Position numbers and translations under genes: made by a program. A stretch of DNA of 64,000 bases. It comes from Bathymodiolus brooksi. Taxonomy: Eukaryota > Mollusca > Bivalvia > Mytilida > Modiolidae. The stretch is from NCBI GenBank assembly GCA_963680875.1, contig OY804585.1, positions 49,523,085-49,587,084 of the forward strand, read 5' to 3'. Below are positions 50,892-62,533 of the stretch, piece by piece. The notes under the pieces are model-generated. The model did no database searches, had not been told where the DNA came from, and was given only the letters and a program-made list of their open reading frames with translations. Position 1 is the first letter of the stretch; every line of letters begins with the position of its first letter.

Positions 50892-53800
50892 TTACATAAA
50901 ATTGTTCTTTCTGAGATTTAATATCCATTCATTCATAAACTCTCTGACCTCTTTAGAGGCATCAGGTACATTTCCTTTATTATCATCTATGTAAATCTTC
51001 AATCTGAAAAAAAAAAGAAGATAAATTCAAGGGAAGAGAACTCAAATAGTCTTAAAAAAAGATGCCATGTATATAGAAAGATTATCAGCTAATTAAAAGT
51101 AATTGAGGTACTTGCACCAAGCCAGGAAAGTGAGCGGTTATGTATATGTGTGTGTTGGGGGTATTGATTTTGCCTCAGTTGAACAAATGGATTTTGGAAT
51201 TGTTCAGATAGTGTGGTATTTTTTGTTTTTAATTTTTATTACAAATCAAGTCCTTAAGTAAAAGAAGATATATACAAAGGGAGATAATTCAAATCACATT
51301 TAAAGTCTATCTCTCAAGGAGATTTATTGGTGTTATTTGTGGTACAAAAATAACACAATTGAAGTGGCACTATAAAACATACATAAAGGTAACAATGCAT
51401 TGTTTTCTTATCTTTATTAATTTCTTTCTTGACACATAATTAATGGGATTGGAGTCTCCAAACTAATTGAAGAAAATTCATTAAAAAAAAATATAGAATA
51501 ATATTTTTCAAATATATGGAGACAGCAATTTAAACTGTCTCCTTTAGTCATACATAAATGGTTTGCTAATGGAAAGGCAGATCAACAATATAATAATGAT
51601 GTATCTATTATCACTAAATATTTAGTGAGTGATTGTTGTTTCATGTCAATTAAGCTAGTTTTCATCTATATCATGGCGAGAACAAGTTACATTTCGATGT
51701 ATAATGATGATGTCCACTCTGTATTAGACCTAGTTGGATTTTTATAGAGCTAGCTCACTAAAGCAACAGTCTGCAAGAAGACAAGTTCCTTCACTCAGAT
51801 ATTATCTTGATTCTGAACCAACCAATCTTTATTCTTATTCCTTAATAATGCATGATTAGTGGAGAAGCAACAAATACCAATTTTATATCCTTTGTTTGAC
51901 CTAACTGGTGCTCAAATCCTTAATGTTGAATGGATAGTGGAGAAGCAACAAATACCAATCTTACGTCTTTAGTTTGATGCAACTGGTGCTCAAACTCACG
52001 ATCTACTGTACTACAGGTAAGCCTGCTAGCCATAGTGATGCAGTTCTCAATCACTGAAGATAAATACCTGTTAATTTCTTGAAGAGCAACTTGTATTTTA
52101 GGCTGGTGTTCTCGAGTTTTCAATGACATCAGAAATTTCCGTTCATCAGAATCATCTTGTCTATATACTTGTAATGACTTACAATCTACTATATTCCTAC
52201 AAAAACAAATAATACCCTATATTAATATTAATTTACATAATATATGTAGGTGGATAAATTAATATAAAGCCAGAGTACAATGTGATGATTTAATTTCTTC
52301 ATATAACAGCACAGGATGACAGTCTTTAGTAATACATGTAGTTAACAATTTTATTTTGAAGGTATCAAATTTTAAATATGAAGCATTGATGGATATCTTA
52401 CCCATGACATATTTTAAAGTTGAATATAATCATGGCTTTGGATCATATTATCAAACAACAATTATTTTTTTGCATATTGCAAAATTTCTTTTGACACAAT
52501 AATTTAACATGGAAAAGTTAAGTTTTAGTAAAAATGCAGTCACCTTTTCTTTCAACTTCAGTGTTCTCTGGAACATGTAAATGATCTGCCCCATTGTTTT
52601 TTATGATGTAGCATTCAAACATTAACTGACTGATTGTTGATTTATAATTAACATTCAGTGATTACAGGTAGTACTTCAGCTACATTCATGACGAAAACAA
52701 GTTCACAAAAAAAAATCAAGTATGCCATAATGTGACAGGTGGCACAAGCAAAATACTAATGAGATTGATTGAAATTTTAAATGGAAATTTCTGCCTATCT
52801 AAAGTAAAAAAAGACTGCTCATCTGCAATCTCGGATTGTTTCACACTCACTTTGACATGTGAGTTATACTTATCCTTGAAAAGGGCCCTGTGGCAGTGAT
52901 CGTATGGTAGTTGGATATATTACTACTTATGCAATCAGTGCCTATCACCACCAATGTTGGGAGTTTGAATCCCGCTCAGGCGAGGTGTGCTTGATACAAT
53001 ACTACGTGATAAAATTTGTCAGTGACTTGCGACAGGTCGGTGATTTTTTTCGGGGTACTCCGGTTTCCTCCACCAATAAAACTGATCTCCACGATATAAC
53101 TGAAATATTGTTGAAAGTGACGTTAAACACCATAACCCTAACCCACACCTTATCATTGAAATCTTCAGAATAACTGTTAGTAGAAGAACACCAATCAAAT
53201 TTATAGTATTTTATTTTTTTCCCAAATTTCATGTTCACTTCTATGTTAAATTTTCTAATTATTCCAAGGTCTAACACTTGAAATTCTGCAACTTATAGTT
53301 AATAATAGAGTGTATTAGGGCAATGGTGTTTAATGCCACTTTAAACAATATTTCAGTTATATCGTGACGGTCAGTTTTACTGTTGGAGGAAACTGGGAGT
53401 ACCCAGAGAAAACCACTGATCTGATGCAAGTGACTGATAAACTCTATCACATAATGTTGTATCGAGTACATTTCGCCTGAGCGTGATTCGAACTCACAAC
53501 ATTAGTGGTCATATGTACTGATTGCATAGGTAGTTAATCCAACTACCATATGATCATGACCACGATGGCCCCCTAAATTTGATTGATCTACTAAAGTTAA
53601 GGACCTACTTTGCATTTTGTAAGAGTCGTATAATTATGTAAGCTAATTTACATTCTCTATCAGTCATCTGTTCATCATTTGGTTTATCTTTGATCCACTT
53701 CTCAAACAACTTTAAACCTTTATTTCCTAAAGCATCTCTTAAATATTTGTCTAGACATAAACTGAAATTTAAATAAAAACACTTGGTGAAACAAAAATAT

Positions 53801-56800
53801 CTCTTAGCATTAAAATATAAATACATATTCTTTTCAAGTGTAAGCGAATCTGTGCAGATTCAGTCCTCGCAATTGAGCACCTGTCTTCCGGTCCAAGACC
53901 AATAAAACATTGTTCGGACCAGTAAATTTTTCAGTTTTTATTTAGGAATATATAAAAATGAATTATAGAAATTGATTCGGACCAGTATATCCAAATTTTC
54001 ATTTCGAGGACTGCAGATTTATGTTATCATTTGCTTATTTCTATATTGTCATTGGAGATTCAATTATCAAGAGGGGGAGGGGGGATCCCATTAATCTGTT
54101 TAACCCTGCCACATTTTTGTGGTTGTCCAAAGCCAGTACCTGGATTTCCAATGTCATTGGTAGAGTTCTGTACCTAGTATCCTTTGTGCACGATTTTGAT
54201 TTTAATATTTCAAACAGTGTTTGTATAAACTTTTCCCACGATTCAAATATTAAAAGTTTTGTAGAGGTGGCCATCTTGGTTTTTTAATGAACTAGCCATG
54301 AATCATATAATGAAAAGAAATATTCTTGCAATATCACAATTTAATCTTTCAAGATAGCGATTTCTGAGATTTTTTAAATTCCAGCCTTTCAAATATCCAA
54401 TGAACTACGGTACAAATCAAATTGGCATTGTATGATCACCATCATCGTCAATTGCCACACTGATTGAGCTAGCATTGTCTCTGGGGTATAACACATAACA
54501 TTGTAGACTTACCTATTCAAAAACAGGTTTCGTTTCTGTATCAATTGTTCCAATGCATCTGATGATTTTATATAGGATGTATCATGTAAAAATAAAGTTT
54601 CTACACATCTGTGGTCGCCTGCTAGTAAAAGTTCCCCATATCTATGCACCTCATGTACAGTATAATCTAACAATTCTCTATCACTGCTCTGTAATATAAA
54701 TATATGACAGTGAACAGACACTTCAAGGTATGAGAACCGCATCTGTGATGTATTGGTTCGCGTGCTCGCCTCAAGTGCGGAAGATCGTGGGTTTGAGACC
54801 AGATCGGGTCAAACCAAAGACTGTAAAATTGGTATTTGTTGCTTCTCCTCCAAGCACACAGCATTAAGGAGAAAGCACTAAGACTGGTTGACTCGGAATC
54901 AGGATAATGTGTCAGAGTGGAGCAACATGTCTATCCACCGACTGTTGTTTCAGTGAGCTAGCTCTATAAATATACAACTACCATCATCTCATTGAAAATT
55001 AACTTGGTCTCGCCATGATATAGCTGAAAAATTACTGAGTTGATGCTAAAACAACAGTCACTCACTCAAGTTATGAGAAATGGAATGAGAGTGATTTTTG
55101 TTTCAACAGCATAGGAAACTCAGACTATACACTGAGAAAAGAGATTTGAAAGAAAACAATGGTATTTAACAAATTACAATACTGAAACATCATATATTGC
55201 TCAAAATAACATTCTAATCTATGTCTTTTCTTCTATGCACAACTGAAGCACATAAAATCATAAAATAATGTTATGAGATTTCTGTCCATCATTGTGAATA
55301 CATTTTGTAATTGTAATATTCTCAAACATTACATGGCCAGCGCAATGTGGACAAATTAGTTTTTGGGGGGCCCCCAAAAAAAAAGAATTGTGGGGTTTAT
55401 ACTACTGCCCTGGATAATTATTCTCTAATTTTTGTAATTTTTATTGATTTTTTCGGACAACTAAAAGATTGAGTCGGATAAGTACTTTTTTTAGTTAGTT
55501 GTCCGAAGGGACAAGTTGAAAAATATGTTAATGTAGAGGCCTGTTTAATAACAGTGTGACTATTAGAACACAAATGTCAGCAATAGCATGACTCTGGCCT
55601 GCTTGTATTTTATATTGCACAAACACATAAATTGTGATACCTTTACAGTCTGTGGAGGTTCTTTGTCAAAACATAACAATGCTTTAGTTTCAGATTGGTA
55701 TATCACAAACATATCCATATCACTATTCTCTGTGTCAAGGTTGTATCTGGAAATAGAGGTCAAAGGTCATAAAACTGTTAAATGATGTGATTGTTCTGAA
55801 CAGCTTAGATAAGTTCAGATCATACTGGTACTATTGAAAATAATAGATCATCAATTGAATGGTTTCTTAACTCCACCATTGGTAATTTTTCAGCTAGATT
55901 TAGTGGTGGCGTTTATGCCTCATATGGTCATAAAACATTTGAGAATAAGTTTTGGACTTGTACTAAAAAAAAAAATTTAATCAGAACGTCCTATCTAATG
56001 AATATAAGAAAACTCAGATTGGACAATTTTGAAGTACAAAACTCATGGTCGAAAGTTTTATAATCGTAATTACAGAATACTCAGAGAAAACCAGAGTGTT
56101 TGCATAAGCTTAAGTACCATCTAAACTTTAAATTTATGAATATACAAAATGTACCCTTATCTGGTTGAAACCCAACATGAGACCACTTATTAACTGCACT
56201 TCCTGAAAAAAAAAGTTTTTGCCTTCATATGAGGTGAACATCAAAAGTTGTCAACCAGAGGGTGGTTGTTTTCCCTGGGGGCTTTAGCCGAGGGAAAACA
56301 ACCTCTCAAGGGTTGACATGATTTAGTTGATGTTCACCTCATATGAAGGCAATACATGTTTTATTATACTAAACTACACTAAGATGTTTAACACTTGAAT
56401 ATTTTGTTTTGCAGAAGACAACAAAATAATTTCTGGTATAGAAAATACAATTACGAAATTAGAAAAAAAAAAAAATTCAACACACTTCTGGTTGTTAGGG
56501 GTTGTAGACTGGGCGACAACCTATTGTCTCCCTCTACATTATATATGTTTGGGTTGTCCACCACGTTGTTTCCCTCATCATCAAATTTTTCGTAAAACAT
56601 CCACATTGTCTTATTACATTTATATACATTTGTTTTTTGTAGTGAAAAAATAATGTAAGGTACATGTATAATAATAACTAGTAATTAGTACCTCTGACTA
56701 CCAAAAGGACAAGCTAGTAAAACAGGTCCCAACTCATTCTCCACTTTCTTCACTAGCTGAGACCAATTTTCACTAAAATTGTCAATATTACAAACAGGTT

Positions 56801-57413
56801 TCATGAAAGGAGGTGGCAGTTTACTTTCTTGTAATTTCATTTTTTCTTGACGCTTCCGTTGTAATTTTTCATAATGTTCATCCATTAGAGCACATAGTTG
56901 CTGACCAGTTGAACTATCAACTTCATTCCAATTTCTAGCTTTATTCAATGGAGTGTTGTCAACACAATATAATGATGTTGTTTCCTGAAATGGAAGACAT
57001 TGTTCCCCAAACCCTGACATGTATTCAGTTACCCATTTGACATTGAAATAACACCAAGGGGATTCATCATTGTTTTTGACAAGGCTGTTCTTTGTCAAAT
57101 TGTCTTTTTCCACTAAATCACCTTCACCAAGAGTGTGTGATGTTGAATTTTCATTGCATTCACTCTTATTTTGCTCTAAAGATGGAGGAGACAACATTTT
57201 CATGTATCCATGCCAACCATGACAATTATTTACACTAAATATTATGATCACCATGCCACTATTTTGGAATGCTGATGACAACATTTCTCTGGGATGAGGA
57301 GGGGAAGTAACTCTGTCTTTACATGCCCATCGACTGTTGTTTATGCAAGTTTGAAGTGACTGGATATTTGCACACTTGGCAATGAAATATCTTGTGTTTG
57401 TTTCTGATGCCAT
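50892..57413 (-). CDS. YTH domain fused to polymerase-beta-type nucleotidyltransferase (YcgL/RlaP-like)
   Basis: Six exons, read by eye: 57413-56692, 55746-55641, 54688-54513, 53761-53609, 52196-52068, 51003-50892. All GT-AG, frame-consistent, 465 aa; start ATG at 57413 ([13 protein letters not shown]). Residues 8-180 form a YTH fold: [20 protein letters not shown], Trp29, [28 protein letters not shown], a Ser/Asn-rich insert (80-116), then WCYFNVKW with Trp127 and [25 protein letters not shown]. Trp29 and Trp127 fit the aromatic cage that binds N6-methyladenosine. A charged helix (181-198) links to the second domain. This has [18 protein letters not shown] (GS238-239, Asp250, Asp252), the nucleotidyltransferase hGS-x10-DhD motif. 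Asp284 in [20 protein letters not shown] is a candidate third metal ligand. Then [15 protein letters not shown] and [13 protein letters not shown] match the order in bacterial YcgL/RlaP proteins. Inference: m6A-guided RNA end modification or repair. Substrate unknown. Confidence 0.85.
51625..52045 (-). mobile_element. tRNA-headed SINE, family 1, with internal duplication
   Basis: Family body and head on the minus strand, in the last intron, 22 bp past the exon 5 donor. A ~90-bp block holding gtggagaagcaacaaatacc and gcaactggtgctcaaa occurs twice in tandem, which is unlike the other copies. Confidence 0.8.
52885..53140 (+). mobile_element. SINE-like element, family 2
   Basis: Full-length copy: ccctgtggcagtgatcgtat, gagtttgaatcccgctcag, gtactccggtttcctccacc, tail gatataactgaaatattgtt. 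In intron 4 of the YTH-nucleotidyltransferase gene, antisense to it. Confidence 0.85.
53313..53573 (-). mobile_element. SINE-like element, family 2, inverted partner
   Basis: Same family in opposite orientation, 170 bp from the copy at 52885-53140 and ending only about 35 bp from exon 4. The pair can fold into a long hairpin in the pre-mRNA. Confidence 0.85.
53855..54010 (+). repeat. Dispersed ~165-bp repeat
   Basis: Copy of the repeat described at 45195-45370, in intron 3 of the YTH-nucleotidyltransferase gene. A similar ttcggacaactaa motif appears near 55455. Confidence 0.6.
54729..55068 (+). mobile_element. tRNA-headed SINE, family 1
   Basis: Near-complete: head gagaaccgcatctgtgatgt, box A region ttcgcgtgctcgcctcaagt, body, tail ctcattgaaaattaacttgg and tatagctgaaaaattactga, ending in a cactcactcaa run. 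In intron 2. Confidence 0.85.
56221..56352. repeat. Foldback element in intron 1 of the YTH-NTase gene
   Basis: gccttcatatgaggtgaaca pairs with tgttcacctcatatgaaggc, and ggttgttttccct with agggaaaacaacc. The centre reads gggggctttagccgagg. Confidence 0.9.
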
Positions 57414-57525
57414 ATGCAAAAGTTATATAAAAACTTTAATAATATCTGGAAAAAAAAAAAAATTAGAATTAAAAAAGAAAATTTTATTTAATGATAATTA
57501 TTATGTAGTATAACATGTTCTTTAG

Positions 57526-57572
57526 GGGCTGTCGTGCTAGTGATCGGATAGTAGTTGGATTTATGACTACAT
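57526..57572 (+). repeat. SINE family 2 head fragment
   Basis: ggggctgtcgtgctagtgat, cggatagtagttggattta. Only the first ~45 bp of the family, upstream of the YTH-nucleotidyltransferase start. Confidence 0.55.
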
Positions 57573-58577
57573 ATTCTTTAATTTTTTTTTATTATTTCCA
57601 CATTTCACAACCGATTGTGAAAAAATTGTTCTCCTCACTAGTGAATTTAACTGTTCTCGGCACCTGATTGGTCAATTTGTATTCTGTCGGGACTACTTTC
57701 TCTCCAACTGTGATCGATCATTTTATAAAATATTGAAAGATATTGTAGGCCTAAATACCATTTTCATGTAAAAAGTAATTTAATTCCATTTTCGTGATGC
57801 GTGGTTAAACATTTTACTGCTGTGATGTGCGCCCTGTTTGGAGGGACTTACCGGGAACAGAACAGTTGACATTCGAACGCTTCGGACTTAGCCTACTCGA
57901 TACATGGATACACTTAAAGCTTCCTTGGTTACTGTGTAAGCAAAATTGCGATCGTGTCGTCTGCAAAATAAAAGATGTCCCTAAACGAAGTTTTGGAAAG
58001 GGGACAAAGAGTCAGACTTCTCTCAGGTGAAAAGGGGATCATAATAGGGAAAAATGAAAACTTTGAGTTCCCATTATGGGAGATCAAACTCGAGTATTGG
58101 AAAAATTCTCACTGAAGCAAGATACACCCATTACAGGTTTGATATATGGAGGAACATTTAACATTAACATAACCACTGTACCTGAAGACTAACTTCAGCA
58201 AAGAAAACGTTGCCGGGTCATTTTTGATAGTGATAGTTCCCAGGAATAATATATCTTTCTTCATCGGTTTGTTCCGCCATTGTTGTTATTATAATTGGAG
58301 ATCCATCCGCGCAAATATTTCGTTGGACATATCATTTTTCAGGAAATATAGACAAATTTAAAAATATTTTTGTTTCGTTAAATACTGTCGTTATAAAATA
58401 TTAAAAGTTATTAATTTGTTTTGTTTCCTTTAAATATTTGAAACATCTATATCATTTTGCAACCATGGTAACAGGATGCGTAGCAATCTCTCAAAGAAAA
58501 GACTAAAGGGGCAGTATAAAAGTTGGGAGAATCTGCATATCGATTTAAATTTTGTTGTTTTAAAAAATTAGAGAAAC
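57573..58577. other. Upstream region of the YTH-NTase gene with one weak exon candidate
   Basis: The ATG at 57975 opens 46 codons starting MSLNEVLERGQRVRLLSGEK, with possible donor cag|gtgaaa at 58026/58027. It could be the first exon of a divergent plus-strand gene sharing a promoter region, but no partner exon was found and the peptide is not recognised. Otherwise AT-rich with no repeats seen. Confidence 0.25.
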
Positions 58578-58799
58578 AGATTCTTACATTGTTGTGAGTG
58601 AATTATCGGAGTTCTCCAATCTCGGTAGTTAAATTATGGAATTTTAAGTCCTCGCCAAGGCTCGGACTTAAAATTCCATAATTTAACTACCTCGATTGGA
58701 GAACTCCGATAATTCACTAAGGCTCGGACTTAAAATTCCATAATTTAACTACGTCGATTGGAGAACTCCGATAATTCACTCACAACAAAGTAAGAATCT
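58578..58799. repeat. Foldback element with tandemly duplicated right arm
   Basis: The left arm 58578-58652 (gagtgaattatcggagttct) has two tandem inverse copies on the right (about 58662-58718 and 58720-58799). The hinge reads tcctcgccaaggctcggact. The second right arm keeps the outer cacaaca...aagaatct end. Confidence 0.92.
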
Positions 58800-58805
58800 A
58801 TATTT

Positions 58806-59003
58806 ATACAATCAGTGGCTATCACCACTAACGTTGAGAGTTCGAATCCTGCTCATGGCGAGGTGTACTCGATACAACTTTATGTGATAAAGTTTGACAG
58901 CAACTTGCGACAGGTTAGTGGTTTTCTCCGGGTACTCCGGTTTCCTCCACCAATAAAACTGACCAACTGAAATATTGCTTGAAAGTGGAATTAAACACCA
59001 TAA
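58806..59003 (+). mobile_element. SINE-like element, family 2, 5' truncated
   Basis: Starts at caatcagtggctatcaccac and continues through ctccgggtactccggtttcc to a tail gaaatattgcttgaaagtg. It begins directly beside the foldback element. Confidence 0.8.
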
Positions 59004-59839
59004 ATCATAAACCGACATTCTCATTATAAATCATTATTGGATAAAGTAATTCATAGAAAAAAATAATTATTAACCTGACAGATGTAAAGAAAAACAAAGG
59101 AATAATTTGACCTGTTAATTTTCAGAGAGAAGCTGGTAAAATTGGAAAAGTACAGAATTTTCATGTAAAAAATAAATATTCCCCCCCCCCCCCCCCCCCC
59201 CCCCCCCAAACACTTCATTTCCTTCAAAGACACACCAAAGCTTTTAGTAAAAGTCAAATGATAGGTGCTTGTGTGGTGGGAAGGCTAAACTCCGGATTAA
59301 ATGTCCTTGGACAAAGTGCAGTTTTTACAATATTATAATGTACTCCTTGTAAAAAGGTATCTGGACAATTTTTTTTTTACAAAAATCACAGACATTACCC
59401 GAAATGTCTATTCCGACTGACTCGGACTGGCACCGATACCATCTCCGGTTACACTTGCACCAGTATCGAGATTGTATTCGTCACTTCATCCCAACTTTAA
59501 ACACCATGGAAACTTGGATGAATATTGGTCTAATCGATAGACATGTGTTGTCTGAGAAAATCAGCTTGTTGATGTTGTGAAATTAAAAGTCAACTTCCAG
59601 AACAAGTAAATTAAAAACCATTCCGGACAGTAAATGTGACTTTCCGCTTTAGTAATAAGATGGATTCTTGTCTGTTTTAAAATAAGTGAACATGCAATAT
59701 TCATTTATTTTCAGGCATCTTTGAAACATAGATGTTTCTTACTAAGCATTGATGGGGAAAATCTGTAGAGGTCTTGATGAGGAGAATCTGTTACATAGAG
59801 GTCTTAAATCTTCACCAATCAGAAACAAAGAACTGCACC
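59004..59839. other. Non-genic region with a long C-tract
   Basis: An uninterrupted run of about 27 C lies near 59181-59207. No motif-bearing open frame and no RNA gene seen. Confidence 0.45.
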
Positions 59840-60015
59840 GGATTTCACTCCCAATTTTTAGTGGAGTTTGCGTTGCTTTCAATCTTTATTTTCTGGGTAG
59901 TGTTCTGTAGATAATTGTTTGTCCCTTTGTCCCTTTACTTTTTGGCCATTATATTGTCTGTCCTTCTTCGATTTACGGTTTTTTATTACCCCTTTTGTAT
60001 CTTCAAACTGTTTAT
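59840..60015 (+). repeat. Dispersed ~170-bp repeat
   Basis: Same family as 17640-17810: tgtttgtccctttgtccctt, tttggccattatattgtctg, tccttcttcgatttacgg, ttaccccttttgtatcttc. Confidence 0.6.
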
Positions 60016-60396
60016 GTTTTTCGCTCAACCTATACGAACTGAGGAATTTCGTATGTATACATTATTTGTACCAAGCTAAGAAATTATTTTTAAATGCGTG
60101 TTTTCCATGTAGAGAAGCCGATTGCAGTAAGGTTCATCCAATCAAGAGCTAGAATTGCCCATAACATGCATGTTTCCATAACGATGAGCCTAAATGAAAA
60201 ATGTGTACAGTATTCAACTGCGACGTATATCTTATCAATTAATTCAACATGACAAATACAATCTTGAACAATACGTGATACATTGGGAAACAAGCTGCTA
60301 GAACTTACATTAATCCATATTCGTTAAAAATAATGTAACATTAATAGTATAATATAGATCTCTAAGAGGAGAAACATTTAGAACTAACTAGATTGA
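60016..60396. other. Non-genic spacer
   Basis: No gene or repeat recognised. The minus-strand open frame 60090-60293 has no motif. Confidence 0.4.
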
Positions 60397-60668
60397 TTGA
60401 TTGATTTTTGGTGTTTAACGTCACTTTCAGCAATATTTCAGCTATATCATGGCGACCAGTTTTAGTGGTGGAAGAAGCCGGAGTACCAGAAGAGAACCTC
60501 CGACCATGGGCAAGCAACTGGTAAACTTTTTCACTTGCGGCTGCGAGTCGAGTGCATCCTTTTGGTAATTTGCAAAGCCGAGCGCGAACCCACGCCGTAT
60601 TGATGATAGGCTTGTATGAGTTGTTAGGTAATCCAACTACCTAACTCATTGAGCCACCCGGGCCCTCT
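60397..60668 (-). mobile_element. Diverged SINE related to family 2
   Basis: On the minus strand: ggcccgggtggctcaatgag, ttaggtagttggattaccta, then cacttttggaat-type middle, and tail tatagctgaaatattgctga, gtgacgttaaacaccaa. The head is better preserved as a tRNA-like sequence (gtggctcaatgagtta). Confidence 0.65.
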
Positions 60669-60703
60669 AGAACCTACTAATAATAGAAAAAATATTTATA
60701 CAG

Positions 60704-60862
60704 TGATCACGTGTTTGGTGGAGAGGACTTTGAGAGCAGAAACATTGTCTGCACTAACTTGACCGGTCACAAAGTAGAAACCTCAGAAACATCACTTGTA
60801 CAAAGTAACACGTCTTTTGGAATATCTGTGTCACAAATGACCACGGATATGTTCCACTTGTC
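60704..60862 (+). other. Possible internal exon
   Basis: 159 nt open in one frame (DHVFGGEDFESRNIVCTNLT ... MTTDMFHLS), bounded by tatacag| and |gtaagt with consistent phases (1 and 2). The donor is a perfect consensus; the acceptor is poor in pyrimidines. No partner exon and no known motif, so this may be chance. Confidence 0.25.
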
Positions 60863-61004
60863 GTAAGTACTTCCCGGTCCTTTCCTCATTCATGACTTCA
60901 AGTTGTCACCGGGTTTGTAACTAGATTAACACGGCGGATGCCACTAATGGAGTAGGAACTACTTACTCTTTTCGGAGCACCTGAGCTCACTCCCGGTTTT
61001 AATA

Positions 61005-61160
61005 GGGTTCGTGTTACTCTGTTACTCTATCTTTAGTTTTTTGTGTAATGTTTTGTAGATTGTTGTTTGTCCTTTTGTCAATTTTCTTTTGCCAGTTTTG
61101 GCCATTTTGTTGTCTGTCCTGCTTCAATTTACGGATTCTGATTACCCCTTTGGTATCTTC
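61005..61160 (+). repeat. Dispersed ~170-bp repeat
   Basis: Family of 17640-17810: gggttcgtgttactctgtta, attgttgtttgtccttttgt, ttttggccattttgttgtct, acccctttggtatcttc. Overlapping open frames on both strands are not supported as genes. Confidence 0.65.
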
Positions 61161-61316
61161 AAACTCTTCTTCTTGGTCTTGTACTATCCGAGGAGATGTT
61201 AAAGTTTTGACCATCCATAGAGCAAAATTGCACATGACGGTCATTTTTTCCAGTGTCCAGACAAAACTAGTCATCGCTGTAAAAGGACCTCACAAACATC
61301 AGTTGTGTTAAGTTGC

Positions 61317-61446
61317 AAATCATCTGGACTTGTAGTTTCAGGAGAGAATCATCTGGACTTGTAGTTGGAGAGAATCATCTGGACTTGTAGTTTCAGAATC
61401 ATCTGGACTTGTAGTTTCAGAATCATCTGGACTTGTAGTTTCAGGA
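61317..61446. repeat. Minisatellite, five units of 23-30 bp
   Basis: The unit gaatcatctggacttgtagt plus a short variable tail (ttcag, ttggaga, ttcaggaga). Confidence 0.93.
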
Positions 61447-61812
61447 AAGAAATGAAATGAAAAAACAAAGAAATACCACACTGTCAGAACATTTCAAAAA
61501 TCCAATTGAAAAATATCGTATAGAAAAATGTTAAATCGGTACATCTAACACGCAGAGTACATACATGTACATGACCGCTCAATGATTTGTATGACTTGTT
61601 ACAGACACTCTAATAAAAAATCTGGCGAGGTTACACTAGTATTATTGGACCAAACATCACCTCTTAGTGTTTTCCACGTGTGAATAAAATGATCACCCTT
61701 ACATATAACCGGGTGAACAGAGTTGTTACAATGAACGCTCTAATCTTGAGCATTATGCATGCTATATTTAATCTTCGCGACACACGTGTTATGATATAAT
61801 TAAATAGCTGAT
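61447..61812. other. Non-genic spacer
   Basis: Nothing recognised in about 365 bp. Confidence 0.4.
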
Positions 61813-61928
61813 GGCCTCAGTTCAATCTAATTAAAATTAGATCTCCACACTTGCTCCCTATTTTCTATCGGTTGTTTTTAGTCGCCGCTGAGTGTAGAGA
61901 TCTAATTTTAATAAGATTGGCCTCAGTT
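61813..61928. mobile_element. Short MITE with 10-bp target duplication
   Basis: ggcctcagtt flanks both sides (61813-61822, 61919-61928). The 96-bp insert has imperfect inverted ends (attaaaattagatctccaca / gtgtagagatctaattttaat). A 9-10-bp duplication suggests a Mutator-type (MULE) origin. Confidence 0.75.
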
Positions 61929-62533
61929 ATAATTTAAATATTAGATAGTACACAATTCCATTGCATAGTCCATTTCAATGCTATAGACCGTCTAAAGAAA
62001 AATAATTAAAAATTCATTTTAATTTCTTCTCTTCTTTTTTCTTCAAATATATATTTCAAATGTGTCTACAAACTCTGACAGTAACTTTCAGAATTTTTCA
62101 TCCATTGATGAAAAAGTTGCCCATTAGGTGTCTATGTTAAATATTTGCACTTATATGTGTAATTTCCAGTGGAGTAAGCATGCTTTAAAGAACAGCACTC
62201 ATAGTGGAGCGGATAGTTGGTAAAATATTTCACTTGGTGAGAAAAGCACCAAATTTGGCACGAAGGTTCCTTGTCTAGTACCTGAATAGGAAATATCGTT
62301 GGCCATTCAGGTTTCGGCCATTTTTAAAATGGCCGCCACGATTTTCAAAATGGCGTCAATTTTCATAACGTTTATCTGGTATTTTAAATTTATTTTTGCA
62401 ACATTTCAATTTCCTTTAAAGTAATCAATCAAAAAGGGGTCCAGCATACGATTAAAGTATCATTTCATATATATATGTGCTCTGCGCATGCGCCAAAATA
62501 CAGGCTGTAGTGGTTTTATAGGACGCGAAAGAC
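61929..62533. other. 3' flank of the PIN-CXC gene
   Basis: No further coding sequence. aatggccgccacgattttca followed by aaaatggcgtcaattttc near 62331-62356 may belong to the 3' untranslated part of the minus-strand gene. Confidence 0.4.

Noticed and set aside
54021..54287. Overlapping plus and minus open frames of 77-88 codons
   Set aside because: They lie in an intron of the YTH-nucleotidyltransferase gene, have no motif and mirror each other.
61014..61311. Minus-strand 86-codon and plus-strand 87-codon open frames
   Set aside because: They overlap the dispersed ~170-bp repeat and have no supporting motif.
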